The notes under the pieces are model-generated. The model was not told where the DNA came from. It worked only from the letters and a program-made list of their open reading frames with translations, and did not search any database. From NCBI GenBank assembly GCA_944389545.1, contig CALXMT010000022.1:1-43511 (forward strand): DNA of 43,511 nucleotides, read 5' to 3'. A program made the translations under genes and the position numbers. This DNA comes from an uncultured Kiritimatiellota bacterium. Its GTDB lineage: Bacteria; Verrucomicrobiota; Kiritimatiellia; RFP12; DVOR01. Of the stretch, positions 17,661 to 25,204 are shown piece after piece (the stretch's first letter is position 1; every line of letters begins with the position of its first letter).

Positions 17661-17852
17661 TTAGGCGAAGGGGGTTGAAAACGAAGCGTCCGATTCCGCA
17701 CGGAACCGGGCGCACAAATTGACGGTCTGTCGAACTCGGGGTATTCCCAGCCTCAGACGTTGCTTCCCTCTGTCGAAAACAGAGGTACTACACGCGCCGA
17801 CCCCGCCAAACGCGGCCTAGTATACACAATCCCATTATTGCCTGGCAAGGCG
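17661..17852. other. Gap between RNA element A and the Fic gene
   Basis: No gene or recognised module. It holds inverted pairs such as TTCCG...CGGAA around 17694-17706 and a stretch of ordinary unique sequence running up to the Fic stop codon. Confidence 0.5.
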
Positions 17853-18986
17853 TCAGAGCGTGCCTTCCTCAAGAATATCGAGATAGGGCGCAAACGTGTA
17901 GACCACGTTTCGTTTTCCTTCGGAGCGCGTGAGAATCCCACGGCTGACAAATTTTTCCAACGCCTCTCCGACGGCTGGCGAAGAAAGCGTGCCGCCGAGC
18001 GCTTTCGTAATCTTCGTGCGGGTGCTCGAGGGTTGGGCAAACAACGCCTCCAAAATCTGCCTTCCATGGCGGCCGACCGGATTGGCGTCCAACTCCGCAA
18101 ACAATTTCTGTTGCAACGCAAGGATGCGCCGTGCGGCATCAATGGCCTCCTTGGAGGATTCCGCGACGCACCGCAGAAAGAACTTCACCCACGCCTCCCA
18201 CGCACTGTCGAGTCGGATGGCATTGAGCCGGTCATAATACTCCATGCGGTGACGTTTGAACGAAAGGCTCAAATAGAGCAGGGGCCGGTCAAGAATCTTC
18301 TGTTGCATCAACCAGAACGTGATGAGCAAGCGCCCCACGCGGCCATTCCCGTCCCAAAAGGGGTGGATGGTCTCGAATTGCGCGTGGATGAGGGCAATCT
18401 TGAGCAACGGCGCAAAAGGCGTCTCATCGTGAAAGAACGCTTCCAAATCGTTCAAGGCTTCCTTCAACACCGGGACAGGCGGCGGTACATATGTGGCTTG
18501 TTCAATGGTGCAGTTGGCGGGTCCAATCCAGTTCTGGCCATCGCGAAAGGCCCCCGGGTTGCGGGCACTTCCCCGGCCGGTCGCCAACAGTTTGCCATGA
18601 ATCTCGCAAATAAGCCGGAGGCACAACGGCAATTCCTTGAGGCGTGAAAGCCCATGGCGCATGGCCTGGACATAATTCGAGACCTCGATTTGGTCTTCCG
18701 TCACAGGATCATCAGAAACCACGTCGGAAAACGATGCTTGCGTCCCCTCAATCTGTGAGCTGAGCAGAGACTCTTTTCGCACGAACATATCGACGAAAAG
18801 GTCCGGATTGGGCAAAATCGTCGTGATGCCATTCAGCATGCCAAGCTGACGCTCGGCTTCGGCAAGCAACATCACCATTTCCCCGTCCAACTCCAAGGGC
18901 GGGTTCATTGGCGGCAGAGGATTGGGGCTAAACGCACTCACGCCACCAATTTGTATACCTGGACGTCCTGCTCGTTGCGAAACCAT
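17853..18986 (-). CDS. Fic-domain protein AMPylator, class II
   Basis: 377 residues. Fic proteins transfer AMP (or related nucleotide groups) to hydroxyls of target proteins. The catalytic loop HPFWDGNGRVGR (208-219) matches HxFxxGNGRxxR with the catalytic His208. An N-terminal inhibitory helix motif S76-SQI-E80-G81 (S/TxxxEG) fits class II autoinhibited Fic proteins. A C-terminal winged-helix (about 305-370, TKITKALGGTLSSPAVGEALEKFVSRGIL) suggests DNA binding or target recognition. AAGGAG precedes the ATG. No antitoxin partner is adjacent. The cellular target is unknown. Confidence 0.93.
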   Translation of the reverse strand: MVSQRAGRPGIQIGGVSAFSPNPLPPMNPPLELDGEMVMLLAEAERQLGMLNGITTILPNPDLFVDMFVRKESLLSSQIEGTQASFSDVVSDDPVTEDQIEVSNYVQAMRHGLSRLKELPLCLRLICEIHGKLLATGRGSARNPGAFRDGQNWIGPANCTIEQATYVPPPVPVLKEALNDLEAFFHDETPFAPLLKIALIHAQFETIHPFWDGNGRVGRLLITFWLMQQKILDRPLLYLSLSFKRHRMEYYDRLNAIRLDSAWEAWVKFFLRCVAESSKEAIDAARRILALQQKLFAELDANPVGRHGRQILEALFAQPSSTRTKITKALGGTLSSPAVGEALEKFVSRGILTRSEGKRNVVYTFAPYLDILEEGTL

Positions 18987-19005
18987 GGCGTACTCCTTTT
19001 CCCTT

Positions 19006-19011
19006 AGTATA
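19006..19011 (-). promoter_or_regulatory. Extended -10 of the Fic gene
   Basis: Minus strand TTGTTATACTAAGG: TATACT with a TGT extension, 20 nt upstream of the ATG. The short leader contains AAAAGGAG. Confidence 0.55.
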
Positions 19012-19028
19012 ACAAAGTTATTAACAGG

Positions 19029-19256
19029 CTAAGGAAAGAAAATGGCACTTTTCTTTCCTTAGCGCCCTGTCAGAGGCCCCGTTAGGAAAGAAATCTTTCG
19101 TAAGGCCCCTTTGGGGGACCCTCTTAGAAAAGAAAAAGGTGCTTTTCTTTCCTTAGCGACCTATCAGAGACCCCGTTAGGAAAGAAATCTTTCGTAAGGA
19201 CCCTTTGGGGGACCTCCTTAGAAAAGAAAAGGACGCTTTTCTTTCCTTAGCGTCCT
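19029..19256. repeat. 94-bp tandem hairpin array, about 2.4 units
   Basis: The block CTTTTCTTTCCTTAGCG recurs at 19142 and 19236 (with ACTTTTCTTTCCTTAGCG from 19047 in the first unit), period 94 bp. Each CTTTTCTTTCCTTAG is preceded by a complementary CTAAGGAAAGAAAA or TTAGAAAAGAAAA, giving stems of 10-14 bp; the first (19029-19042 / 19049-19062) is perfect. Between them lie TTAGGAAAGAAATCTTTCGTAA hairpins and GGCCCCTTTGGGGGACC-like palindromes. Variable bases differ among units in a way that sometimes keeps pairing (GCGCCC, GCGACC, GCGTCC). It lies just upstream of the Fic promoter. Confidence 0.85.
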
Positions 19257-19512
19257 AAACCGGAAGCTTCCTCGCCTGACCACTCTCCACGAAGACACGA
19301 AAGAACGCAAGGGCCTGGGCACTTCATCGTTTGGCCCTATGGGCCTCTCTACCGTGCCCATTCCCCGCGCCTAAACTGCCCAGGCGCGAAACGGAGGGCG
19401 GCGGGCGCGGTCAGCGGCGAAGCCGCAGAGCGACCGATGGAGCCCGAAGCGGTTCGCGCCCACAGTCGCGTCTTTGCGGTCCTCTAACAATATTACGCTG
19501 TTTCCTATGTGC
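19257..19512. repeat. Repeat modules upstream of ogt
   Basis: A CTCCACGAAGACACGAAAG module (19284-19360), then 19378-19492, an inverted copy of the left half of the inserted element at 29427-29782 (GCGCGAAACGGAGGGCGGCGG and the CTTTGCGG region match 29450-29560 in reverse). No gene is seen. Confidence 0.7.
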
Positions 19513-19518
19513 TATACT
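19513..19518 (+). promoter_or_regulatory. Extended -10 of ogt
   Basis: TGTGCTATACTCATGG: TATACT with a TGC extension. The expected start near 19525 gives a leader of about 47 nt. Confidence 0.5.
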
Positions 19519-19571
19519 CATGGTACAGAGAGGCGCGATGAAAACCATTATCGCGACGTGGAGGCTTGACC

Positions 19572-20105
19572 ATGCAGTACACCAGCCATTACACTTCCCC
19601 GCTCGGCGAGATCCTGCTGGCCGCGGACGATGTCGGCTTGACCGGACTGTGGTTTGTGGGGCAGAAATACTTCGCCCGCTATCTGGAGAAGGACCACGAG
19701 GAAAGGGAAATCCCCCTCTTTGGCAAGGTCAAGCAGTGGCTGGACCTCTACTTCTCGGGGAAAGACCCGGGCTTTGCGGTGCCGCTCCATTTCACCGGCA
19801 CCGACTTCCAGAATGCGGTGTGGGAGATTCTCTGCACCATCCCCTATGGCCGGACGATGACCTACGGCGAAATCGCCAAGCAAATCGCCGCCAAACGAGG
19901 CGTGCCGCGGATGTCCGCCCAGGCCGTGGGCGGCGCGGTCGGCCACAATGAAATCTCCATCATCGTCCCCTGCCACCGCGTCGTCGGCACCAATGGGAGC
20001 CTCACCGGTTACGCCGGCGGCATCGACAAGAAAATCTCCCTTCTGACCCTCGAACGCGCCGACATGCGCGCCCTCTTCATCCCAAAGAAGGGCACGGCCT
20101 TGTGA
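19572..20105 (+). CDS. ogt: Methylated-DNA--protein-cysteine methyltransferase (Ogt/MGMT)
   Basis: Removes alkyl groups from O6-alkylguanine onto its own cysteine in a single-turnover repair reaction. 177 residues. Active-site motif PCHRVVG with acceptor C134, preceded by the helix-turn-helix segment (FQNAVWEILCTIPYGRTMTYGEIAKQI) and the RxSAQAVGGAVGHNE region; the arginine finger usually in RAVGxA lies within this block. The N-terminal domain is short (YTSPLGEILLAADDVGLTGL). GGAGG lies 7 nt before the ATG. A TTG at 19566 is an alternative but too near the ribosome site. Confidence 0.96.
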   Translation: MQYTSHYTSPLGEILLAADDVGLTGLWFVGQKYFARYLEKDHEEREIPLFGKVKQWLDLYFSGKDPGFAVPLHFTGTDFQNAVWEILCTIPYGRTMTYGEIAKQIAAKRGVPRMSAQAVGGAVGHNEISIIVPCHRVVGTNGSLTGYAGGIDKKISLLTLERADMRALFIPKKGTAL

Positions 20106-20136
20106 CCCCGCCCTGGTCCTCCTTTTCACGCCTTGT

Positions 20137-20298
20137 CGCCAGAAAACAAAATCGCCTTTGCGGTGACACTCGGTCGCGAAAGACCTTACATAAGGACGCA
20201 TTCCGGCACTCGAAGTCCGGCGGGGCTCCTGGTCAGCGCAAAGGCGATGAAATAAAGGTATCAAATGTCACCTAGAAATCCAAGTTTTACGCGAGAGG
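20137..20298. ncRNA. Putative structured RNA element, copy B
   Basis: Homologous to 17470-17660. P1 ATCGCCTTTGCG (20151-20162) / CGCAAAGGCGAT (20237-20248), 12 perfect pairs; P2 TGAC (20164-20167) / GTCA (20232-20235); P3 GGTC GCGAAA GACC (20172-20185); P4 CCGG (20203-20206) / CCGG (20217-20220), extended by ACT/AGT with a bulged C. Conserved primary sequence includes TCGGTCGCGA, TTCCGG-type P4 and ATAAAGGTATCAAAT after P1. Minus-strand P1 is followed by TTTTGTTTTCT. It lies just downstream of ogt. No known family was recognised. Confidence 0.6.
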
Positions 20299-20302
20299 CA
20301 TA

Positions 20303-20408
20303 ATACTGTCCGGGGACGGTTTTCCGCGAAGACGGTCTTGCGTAGAAACCCTGCGGACGCCATCGCTCCCATTGGTCGCGCCGTCCTTGGGATTTCCATG
20401 TTATCGCG
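20303..20408. repeat. Partial TGTCCGGGG-ended element
   Basis: Starts ACTGTCCGGGGA and continues for about 105 bp matching, in reverse complement, the right end of the element at 29427-29782 (GTTTTCCGCGAAGA, CTTGCGT, CCATCGCTCCC, TTGGTCGCGCCG, TTGGGATTTCCA). Homology stops near 20408; no second terminus is obvious. Confidence 0.75.
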
Positions 20409-20694
20409 CCCTTGAAGTGTGGTCCAAAGGGGATGTGGAAGTTTACTGCAAATCTCTGCGTCGCCTCGTGGCACGTCACAGACGTGCCGGGGGTGCAGGG
20501 GCAATTGGAAGCTTGTTTAGAGGCTTGGAGGCTTGGCTTTTTTCAGTGCGCCTCACCGTCGCGCGCTTGCCGCGCGTTCCGTTCTCCGTTTTCCGTGGCC
20601 GTGGAAGGTTTGGCGCTTCGCGCCTGCACGCTCCGTTCTCTGGGGCGGCAACGCCGCCCCTTGCTAGCACGCCCTTAATCTGCAACAAATCTGC
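20409..20694. repeat. Repeat mosaic 3' of the 130-residue gene
   Basis: GGCACGTCACAGACGTGCC palindrome (20470-20488), 8-bp array GGAAGCTT/GAGGCTTG (20507-20540), GCGCGCTTGCCGCGC palindrome, GTTCTCC-type heptads (about 20577-20598), GGCGCTTCGCGCC palindrome, GGGGCGGCAACGCCGCCCC (20642-20660), and AATCTGCAACAAATCTG. No gene is supported. Confidence 0.7.
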
Positions 20695-21087
20695 TCAATC
20701 TGCGGTTCCTTTTGCGGTCAGGCTCTGTTCGTACTCCGCGATCAAGCGGCGGCAGAGGGCGGCAGACACCTTGGGCGTTTTGGGCAACGGCAGACGGGCC
20801 AGCACTTTGCCGACAGTCACCTTGACCAATTCGCGCGGCGGGTCTTCCTCCGGGTCGGCAAACTGATTGAAGAAAACCCGCGCGGAGACCATTCGGTCCT
20901 CATCCTCGCGCACCTTGCCAAGACGCAGGACGTCCTTGTCATCGAGCGAGAGCGGCTCCAGTCCGCCCCGTTTCGGCACGCGATAGACGATTGTCATGGC
21001 CGACCAAGGTTTGACGCCCGGTCGCGCCACCGCCACCCACCAAATCTTCTCCTTCGCCGTCTGCACGCCTTGTTTCTCCTTGGGCAT
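20695..21087 (-). CDS. Hypothetical protein, 130 residues
   Basis: I do not recognise the family. The protein is soluble-looking and charged, with no signal peptide or membrane segment. Visible segments: KEKIWWVAVARPGVKPWSAMTIVYRVPKRG (beta-rich), SLDDKDVLRLGKVREDEDRMVSARVFFNQF and a C-terminal helix VSAALCRRLIAEYEQSLTAKG. AAGGAG lies 6 nt before the ATG and a TATAAT-type -10 is 75 nt upstream, so it is very likely a real, expressed gene. It stands alone between repeat mosaics; no partner suggests a role. Confidence 0.75.
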   Translation of the reverse strand: MPKEKQGVQTAKEKIWWVAVARPGVKPWSAMTIVYRVPKRGGLEPLSLDDKDVLRLGKVREDEDRMVSARVFFNQFADPEEDPPRELVKVTVGKVLARLPLPKTPKVSAALCRRLIAEYEQSLTAKGTAD

Positions 21088-21164
21088 CTTCGTCTCCTTG
21101 TGGTGCGTCCTCTCCGCAACAGACCCACGCAGACGCGGCGCGAATCCTTAACATCAACGCCCAT

Positions 21165-21170
21165 ATTATA
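21165..21170 (-). promoter_or_regulatory. -10 box of the 130-residue gene
   Basis: Minus strand GTGCATTATAATATGG contains consensus TATAAT. The predicted start near 21158 gives a leader of about 70 nt, long for this window. Confidence 0.55.
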
Positions 21171-21180
21171 ATGCACTCTC

Positions 21181-21960
21181 GCCCCCGCCCCGGGAAAATC
21201 CCAAAATTTAGCTGATTGGCTGATTGGCTGATTAGCTGATTGGCTGATTGGCTGATTGGCTGATTGGCATTTTTGGTGGGGCTCCGCCCCACACCCCGGC
21301 AGGGAAGGGGCGCTGACGCGCCCCAGAGAACAGAGCGGGCAGGCGCGAAGCGCCAAACCTTCCACGGCCATGGAGGACGGAGAACAGAACGCCCGACAAG
21401 CGGGCGACAAGCGAAATAGTTGTACAACGAGAAAGCCAAACTTCCAAGCATCCAAGCTTCCAAACTTCCACTCTCCCCTGCACCCGCAAGCACGTCTGCA
21501 ACGTGCCAAGAGGCTCCCCGGTAGGACGAATAGGACCAATAGGACATATAGGACGCGGCTCCCCCTTCCCCAAAGCATGGCGTGCGAAGCCCGCCATGCT
21601 CCCACAGGCCCCCGGGCCGGACGTGCGCCTTGCGCGCACGCACGGCCCACCCCTTGCATCGCTTTCCCTTCATGTCCTTAGCCATGGAAGGTTTGGCCCT
21701 TTGGGCCTGCACGGTAATTTCCAATCAATCTGGCAGTCTGCCGGCGGTAGCCGGCCCCTAATCTGCAACAAATCTGTGAAATCTGCGGTCCCCCTTGTCA
21801 GTCTTTGTGCACCTTCGTGGTCCTTCGTGTTCTTCGTGTCAGCCCCGCAGGGTAAACCCTCCACAGTTCCCCCAGTATTCCATCCGTCGCCCGCTTGTCG
21901 GGCGCTCCGTTCTCCGTTCTCCGTTCTCCGTTTTCCGTTCTCCGGGCGCGTTAGCGCCCA
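21181..21960. repeat. Long repeat mosaic between the 130-residue gene and adhE
   Basis: In order: 8-bp array GCTGATTG (21211-21268); GGGGCTCCGCCCC palindrome; GGAGAACAG heptads with GCCCGACAAGCGGGC (21326-21409); 8-bp array AAACTTCC/AAGCTTCC (21440-21468); GCACGTCTGCAACGTGC (21491-21507); 9-bp array AGGACGAAT/AGGACCAAT (21521-21553); AATCTGCAACAAATCTGTG (21760-21785); 9-bp array CTTCGTGGT/CCTTCGTGT (21803-21842); GCCCGCTTGTCGGGC and GTTCTCC heptads (21903-21945); GGGCGCGTTAGCGCCC (21945-21960). No gene is supported. Confidence 0.75.
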
Positions 21961-21987
21961 TTAAACGGAAGTCTCATGATTTTGTTC

Positions 21988-22016
21988 TTGACTTTTTGGG
22001 GAAAATAATCGATACT
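21988..22016 (+). promoter_or_regulatory. Sigma70-type promoter of adhE
   Basis: TTGACT (21988-21993), a 17-bp spacer, then GATACT (22011-22016). It is the only promoter in the window with both boxes near consensus. Transcription would start near 22023 and give a leader of about 36 nt with AAAGGAG. Confidence 0.7.
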
Positions 22017-22058
22017 TTTATACCGATTTGCCAAACCACACCTTAAAAGGAGCATTTT

Positions 22059-24797
22059 ATGGCAACGAAGAAACCCGCCGCCGCCAAGGCGCCCGCCGCG
22101 AAGAAGGCCGCGCCCGCCGCGAAGGCCGCCCCCGCGCAGCCCGTCGCCCCCGCCCCCGCCGCCGCGCCCACCGATGAAGAAGGCTTGAAGGAACTCGATG
22201 AGCTGATGGAGCGCGTCAAGAAGGCCCAGGCCATCTACGCCACCTACACCCAGGAGCAGGTCGACAAGGTTTTCCGCGAGTGCGCCCTCTCCGCGTGCGC
22301 CCACCGTATCGAGCTCGCCAAGATGGCCGTCGAAGAGACCGGCATGGGCGTGGTCGAGGACAAGGTGACGAAGAACCACTTCGCCTCCGAGTACATCTAC
22401 AACAGCTACAAGAACGTCAAGACCTGCGGCGAGCTGGAGCACGACGAGACCTACGGCATCAGCCGCGTGGCCGAGCCGCTGGGCATCATCGCCGGCATCG
22501 TGCCCACCACGAACCCCACCTCCACCGCCATCTTCAAGGCGCTCCTCGCGCTGAAGACCCGCAACGGCATCGTCTTCAGCCCCCACCCGCGCGCCAAGAA
22601 CTCCACCTACGCCGCGGCGATGATCATCGAGCGCGCGGCCGTCCGCGCCGGCGCCCCTGAGGGCATCGTGGGCTGCATCAAGCACCCCACCATGGCCGTC
22701 TCCGCCGCGCTGATGCACCACAAGTACACCAACCTCATCCTCGCCACCGGCGGCCCCGGCATGGTGAAGGCCGCTTACTCCTCCGGCCGTCCGGCCATCG
22801 GCGTGGGCGCCGGCAACACCCCCGCCCTCATCGATGAGACTGCCCACCTGAAGATGGCCGTCTCCTCCATCCTCATGTCCAAGACCTTCGACAACGGCAT
22901 GATCTGCGCCTCTGAGCAGTCCGTCATCGTCGTCGAGAGCATCTATGAGGACGTGAAGAAGGAATTCCTCGCCCGCGGCGCCTACATCCTCAACGCCTCC
23001 GAGCGCGCCAAGGTCGCCGCCACCATCTTCGTCGACGGCCACCTCAACGCCAAGATTGTCGGCCAGCCCGCGTGGAAGATCGCCGAAATGGCCGGCATCA
23101 AGGTGCCCAAGGAAGCCAAGGTCCTCATCGGCGAGACCAAGGACATCACGATGGGCCCCGAAGAGCCCTTCGCCCACGAGAAGCTCTCCCCCGTCCTGGC
23201 CCTCTACAAGTGCAAGAACTTCGAGGAAGGCGCCATGATGGCCAAGAAGCTCATCGAAGCCGGCGGCCTGGGCCACACCTCCGTGCTCTACACCAACCCC
23301 CACAACGAAGACCGCATCAAGACCTACGGCTCGCTCGTCGAGACCGGCCGCGTCCTCGTCAACATCCCCGCCTCCCAGGGCGCCATCGGCGACCTCTACA
23401 ACTTCAAGCTCGCGCCCTCCCTGACGCTCGGCTGCGGCAGCTGGGGCGGCAACGCCGTCTCGGAAAACATCGGAGTCAAGCACCTCATGAACATCAAGAC
23501 CATCGCCGCCCGCCGCGAGAACATGCTCTGGTTCAAGGTCCCGCCGAAAGTCTACTTCAAGTACGGCTGCCTGCCCTTCGCCCTCAAGGAGCTCAACGAC
23601 CGCAAGCGCGCCTTCCTCGTCACCGACAAGCCCCTCTTCGACCTCGGCTACACCGACAAGGTCACCAAGGTCCTCGACGAGATGGGCATCGAAGTCGAGA
23701 TCTTCCACGAAGTCAAGCCTGACCCGGACACCGACACCATCGAGGCCGGCCTCCAGCGCATGAACTCCTTCAAGCCCGACCTGATCATCGCCCTCGGCGG
23801 CGGCTCCCCCATGGACGCGGCCAAGATGATGTGGCTCCGCTACGAGAACCCCGACGCCAAGTTCGAGGATATGGCCATGCGCTTCATGGACATCGAGAAG
23901 CGCATCTACACCTTCCCCAAACTGGGCGCCAAGGCCATGATGGTGGCCATCCCCACCACCTCCGGCACCGGCTCCGAAGTCACCCCCTTCGCCGTCGTCA
24001 CCGACAGCCGCACCCACAAGAAGTACCCCATCGCGGACTACGCGCTGACCCCTGACATGGCCATCGCCGACCCCGAGCTGGTGCTCACCATGCCCCGCGG
24101 CCTCACCGCCGCCTCCGGCATCGACGCCCTGGTGCACGCCCTCGAAGCCATGGTCTCGGTCCTCTCCACCGAGTGGTCCAACGCCCTCAGCCTCGAGGCC
24201 GCCCGCCTGGTCTTCAAGTACCTCAAGCTCAGCTACGACCAGGGTGGCAGCAACCGCAAGGCCCGCGAGAAGATGCACTACGCCTCTAACATCGCCGGCA
24301 TGGCCTTCGCCAACGCCTTCCTCGGCCTCTGCCACTCCATGGCCCACAAGCTCGGCGCCAAGTACAACATCCCCCACGGCATCGCCAACGCCCTCCTCAT
24401 CTGCGACGTCATCCGCTACAACGCCGTCGAGAACCCGGCCAAGCAGGCCATCTTCCCGCAGTACACCTACCCCATGGCCCGCTCCCGCTACGCCCGCGTC
24501 GCCGACGTCGTCGGCCTCGCCCATGGCAAGAGCGACGCCGAGAAGGTCGAAGCCCTCATCGACGCCATCGCCAAGCTCAAGAAGGAAGTCAACATCCCCG
24601 ACTCCATCCAGGCTTGGGGCGTCCCCGAGGACGAGTTCCTCCGCAACCTCGACGCCCTCTCCGAGGACGCCTTCGACGATCAGTGCACCCCGGCCAACCC
24701 CCGTTACCCGCTGATCAAGGAAATCCGCGAGATCTACCTCAAGGCCTACTACGGTCCCAAGTACAAGGCCTCCCCCGACGCCCCCAAAATCGACTGA
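22059..24797 (+). CDS. adhE: Bifunctional acetaldehyde/alcohol dehydrogenase AdhE
   Basis: Converts acetyl-CoA to acetaldehyde and then ethanol, consuming two NADH; it regenerates NAD+ in fermentation and forms spirosomes. 912 residues. Residues 1-45 are an Ala/Lys/Pro-rich extension (KKPAAAKAPAAKKAAPAAK) not typical of the family. The aldehyde dehydrogenase half carries catalytic Cys283 (NGMICASEQSV); the C-terminal iron-dependent alcohol dehydrogenase half carries GGGSPMDAAK, PTTSGTGSEVTPFAV and the metal-binding histidines in GLCHSMAHKLGAKYNIPHG. AAAGGAG sits 7 nt before the ATG. Codon use is strongly biased to C-ending codons, suggesting high expression. Confidence 0.98.
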   Translation: MATKKPAAAKAPAAKKAAPAAKAAPAQPVAPAPAAAPTDEEGLKELDELMERVKKAQAIYATYTQEQVDKVFRECALSACAHRIELAKMAVEETGMGVVEDKVTKNHFASEYIYNSYKNVKTCGELEHDETYGISRVAEPLGIIAGIVPTTNPTSTAIFKALLALKTRNGIVFSPHPRAKNSTYAAAMIIERAAVRAGAPEGIVGCIKHPTMAVSAALMHHKYTNLILATGGPGMVKAAYSSGRPAIGVGAGNTPALIDETAHLKMAVSSILMSKTFDNGMICASEQSVIVVESIYEDVKKEFLARGAYILNASERAKVAATIFVDGHLNAKIVGQPAWKIAEMAGIKVPKEAKVLIGETKDITMGPEEPFAHEKLSPVLALYKCKNFEEGAMMAKKLIEAGGLGHTSVLYTNPHNEDRIKTYGSLVETGRVLVNIPASQGAIGDLYNFKLAPSLTLGCGSWGGNAVSENIGVKHLMNIKTIAARRENMLWFKVPPKVYFKYGCLPFALKELNDRKRAFLVTDKPLFDLGYTDKVTKVLDEMGIEVEIFHEVKPDPDTDTIEAGLQRMNSFKPDLIIALGGGSPMDAAKMMWLRYENPDAKFEDMAMRFMDIEKRIYTFPKLGAKAMMVAIPTTSGTGSEVTPFAVVTDSRTHKKYPIADYALTPDMAIADPELVLTMPRGLTAASGIDALVHALEAMVSVLSTEWSNALSLEAARLVFKYLKLSYDQGGSNRKAREKMHYASNIAGMAFANAFLGLCHSMAHKLGAKYNIPHGIANALLICDVIRYNAVENPAKQAIFPQYTYPMARSRYARVADVVGLAHGKSDAEKVEALIDAIAKLKKEVNIPDSIQAWGVPEDEFLRNLDALSEDAFDDQCTPANPRYPLIKEIREIYLKAYYGPKYKASPDAPKID

Positions 24798-24815
24798 TTG
24801 ACGGTCGCGTCACCC

Positions 24816-24847
24816 AAAAAAGCCCCGGCACCCGCCGGGGCTTTTTT
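24816..24847 (+). terminator. Rho-independent terminator of adhE
   Basis: AGCCCCGGC ACCC GCCGGGGCT stem flanked by AAAAAA and TTTTTT, 18 nt after the adhE stop. Symmetric flanks would let it act in both directions. Confidence 0.95.
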
Positions 24848-25204
24848 ATGGCTGATTGGCTGATTGGCTGATTGGTGGCGCCCCTGCGGGCGACGGATAA
24901 AGCGATGGCCTCACCCGTCGCCCGCAAGGGCGTTCCTGTATCTCCTGTACCTCCTGAATCTCCTGTTGGTCGTCTTGGGGTGTCCTTTTGGCACGTCGCA
25001 GACGTGCCGGGGGTGCAGGGGCAATTGGAAGCTTGGAAGTTTAGAGGCTTGGAGGCTTGGCTTTCTTGCATCCCACTCCACCCGTCGCCCCGCAGGGGCG
25101 CGTTCTGTTCTCTGTTCACTGTTCTCTGTTCTCTAGGGCGGCATTGCCGCCCCTCCGTTCTCTGTTCTCCGTTCTCCGTTCTCCGGGGCGGCGGAGCCGC
25201 CCCT
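24848..25204. repeat. Repeat mosaic between adhE and the sacsin-like gene
   Basis: 8-bp array GCTGATTG (24850-24875); CGCCCGCAAGGGCG; 9-bp array CTGTATCTC/CTGTACCTC/CTGAATCTC (24936-24965); GGCACGTCGCAGACGTGCC (24990-25008); 8-bp GGAAGCTT array (25026-25062); CGCCCCGCAGGGGCG; two GTTCTCT/GTTCTCC arrays (25105-25133, 25157-25184) and GGGGCGGCGGAGCCGCCCC (25185-25203) next to the minus-strand stop. Confidence 0.75.

Noticed and set aside
17472-17678. 68-codon frame within RNA element A
   Set aside because: Copy B does not keep this frame, differences are not codon-spaced, and stems rather than codons are conserved.
19029-19256. 94-bp array considered as a CRISPR
   Set aside because: The whole 94-bp unit repeats including the would-be spacers, so it is an ordinary tandem repeat.
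21951-24524. 857-codon open frame opposite adhE
   Set aside because: Same explanation; the plus strand encodes AdhE with all catalytic motifs.
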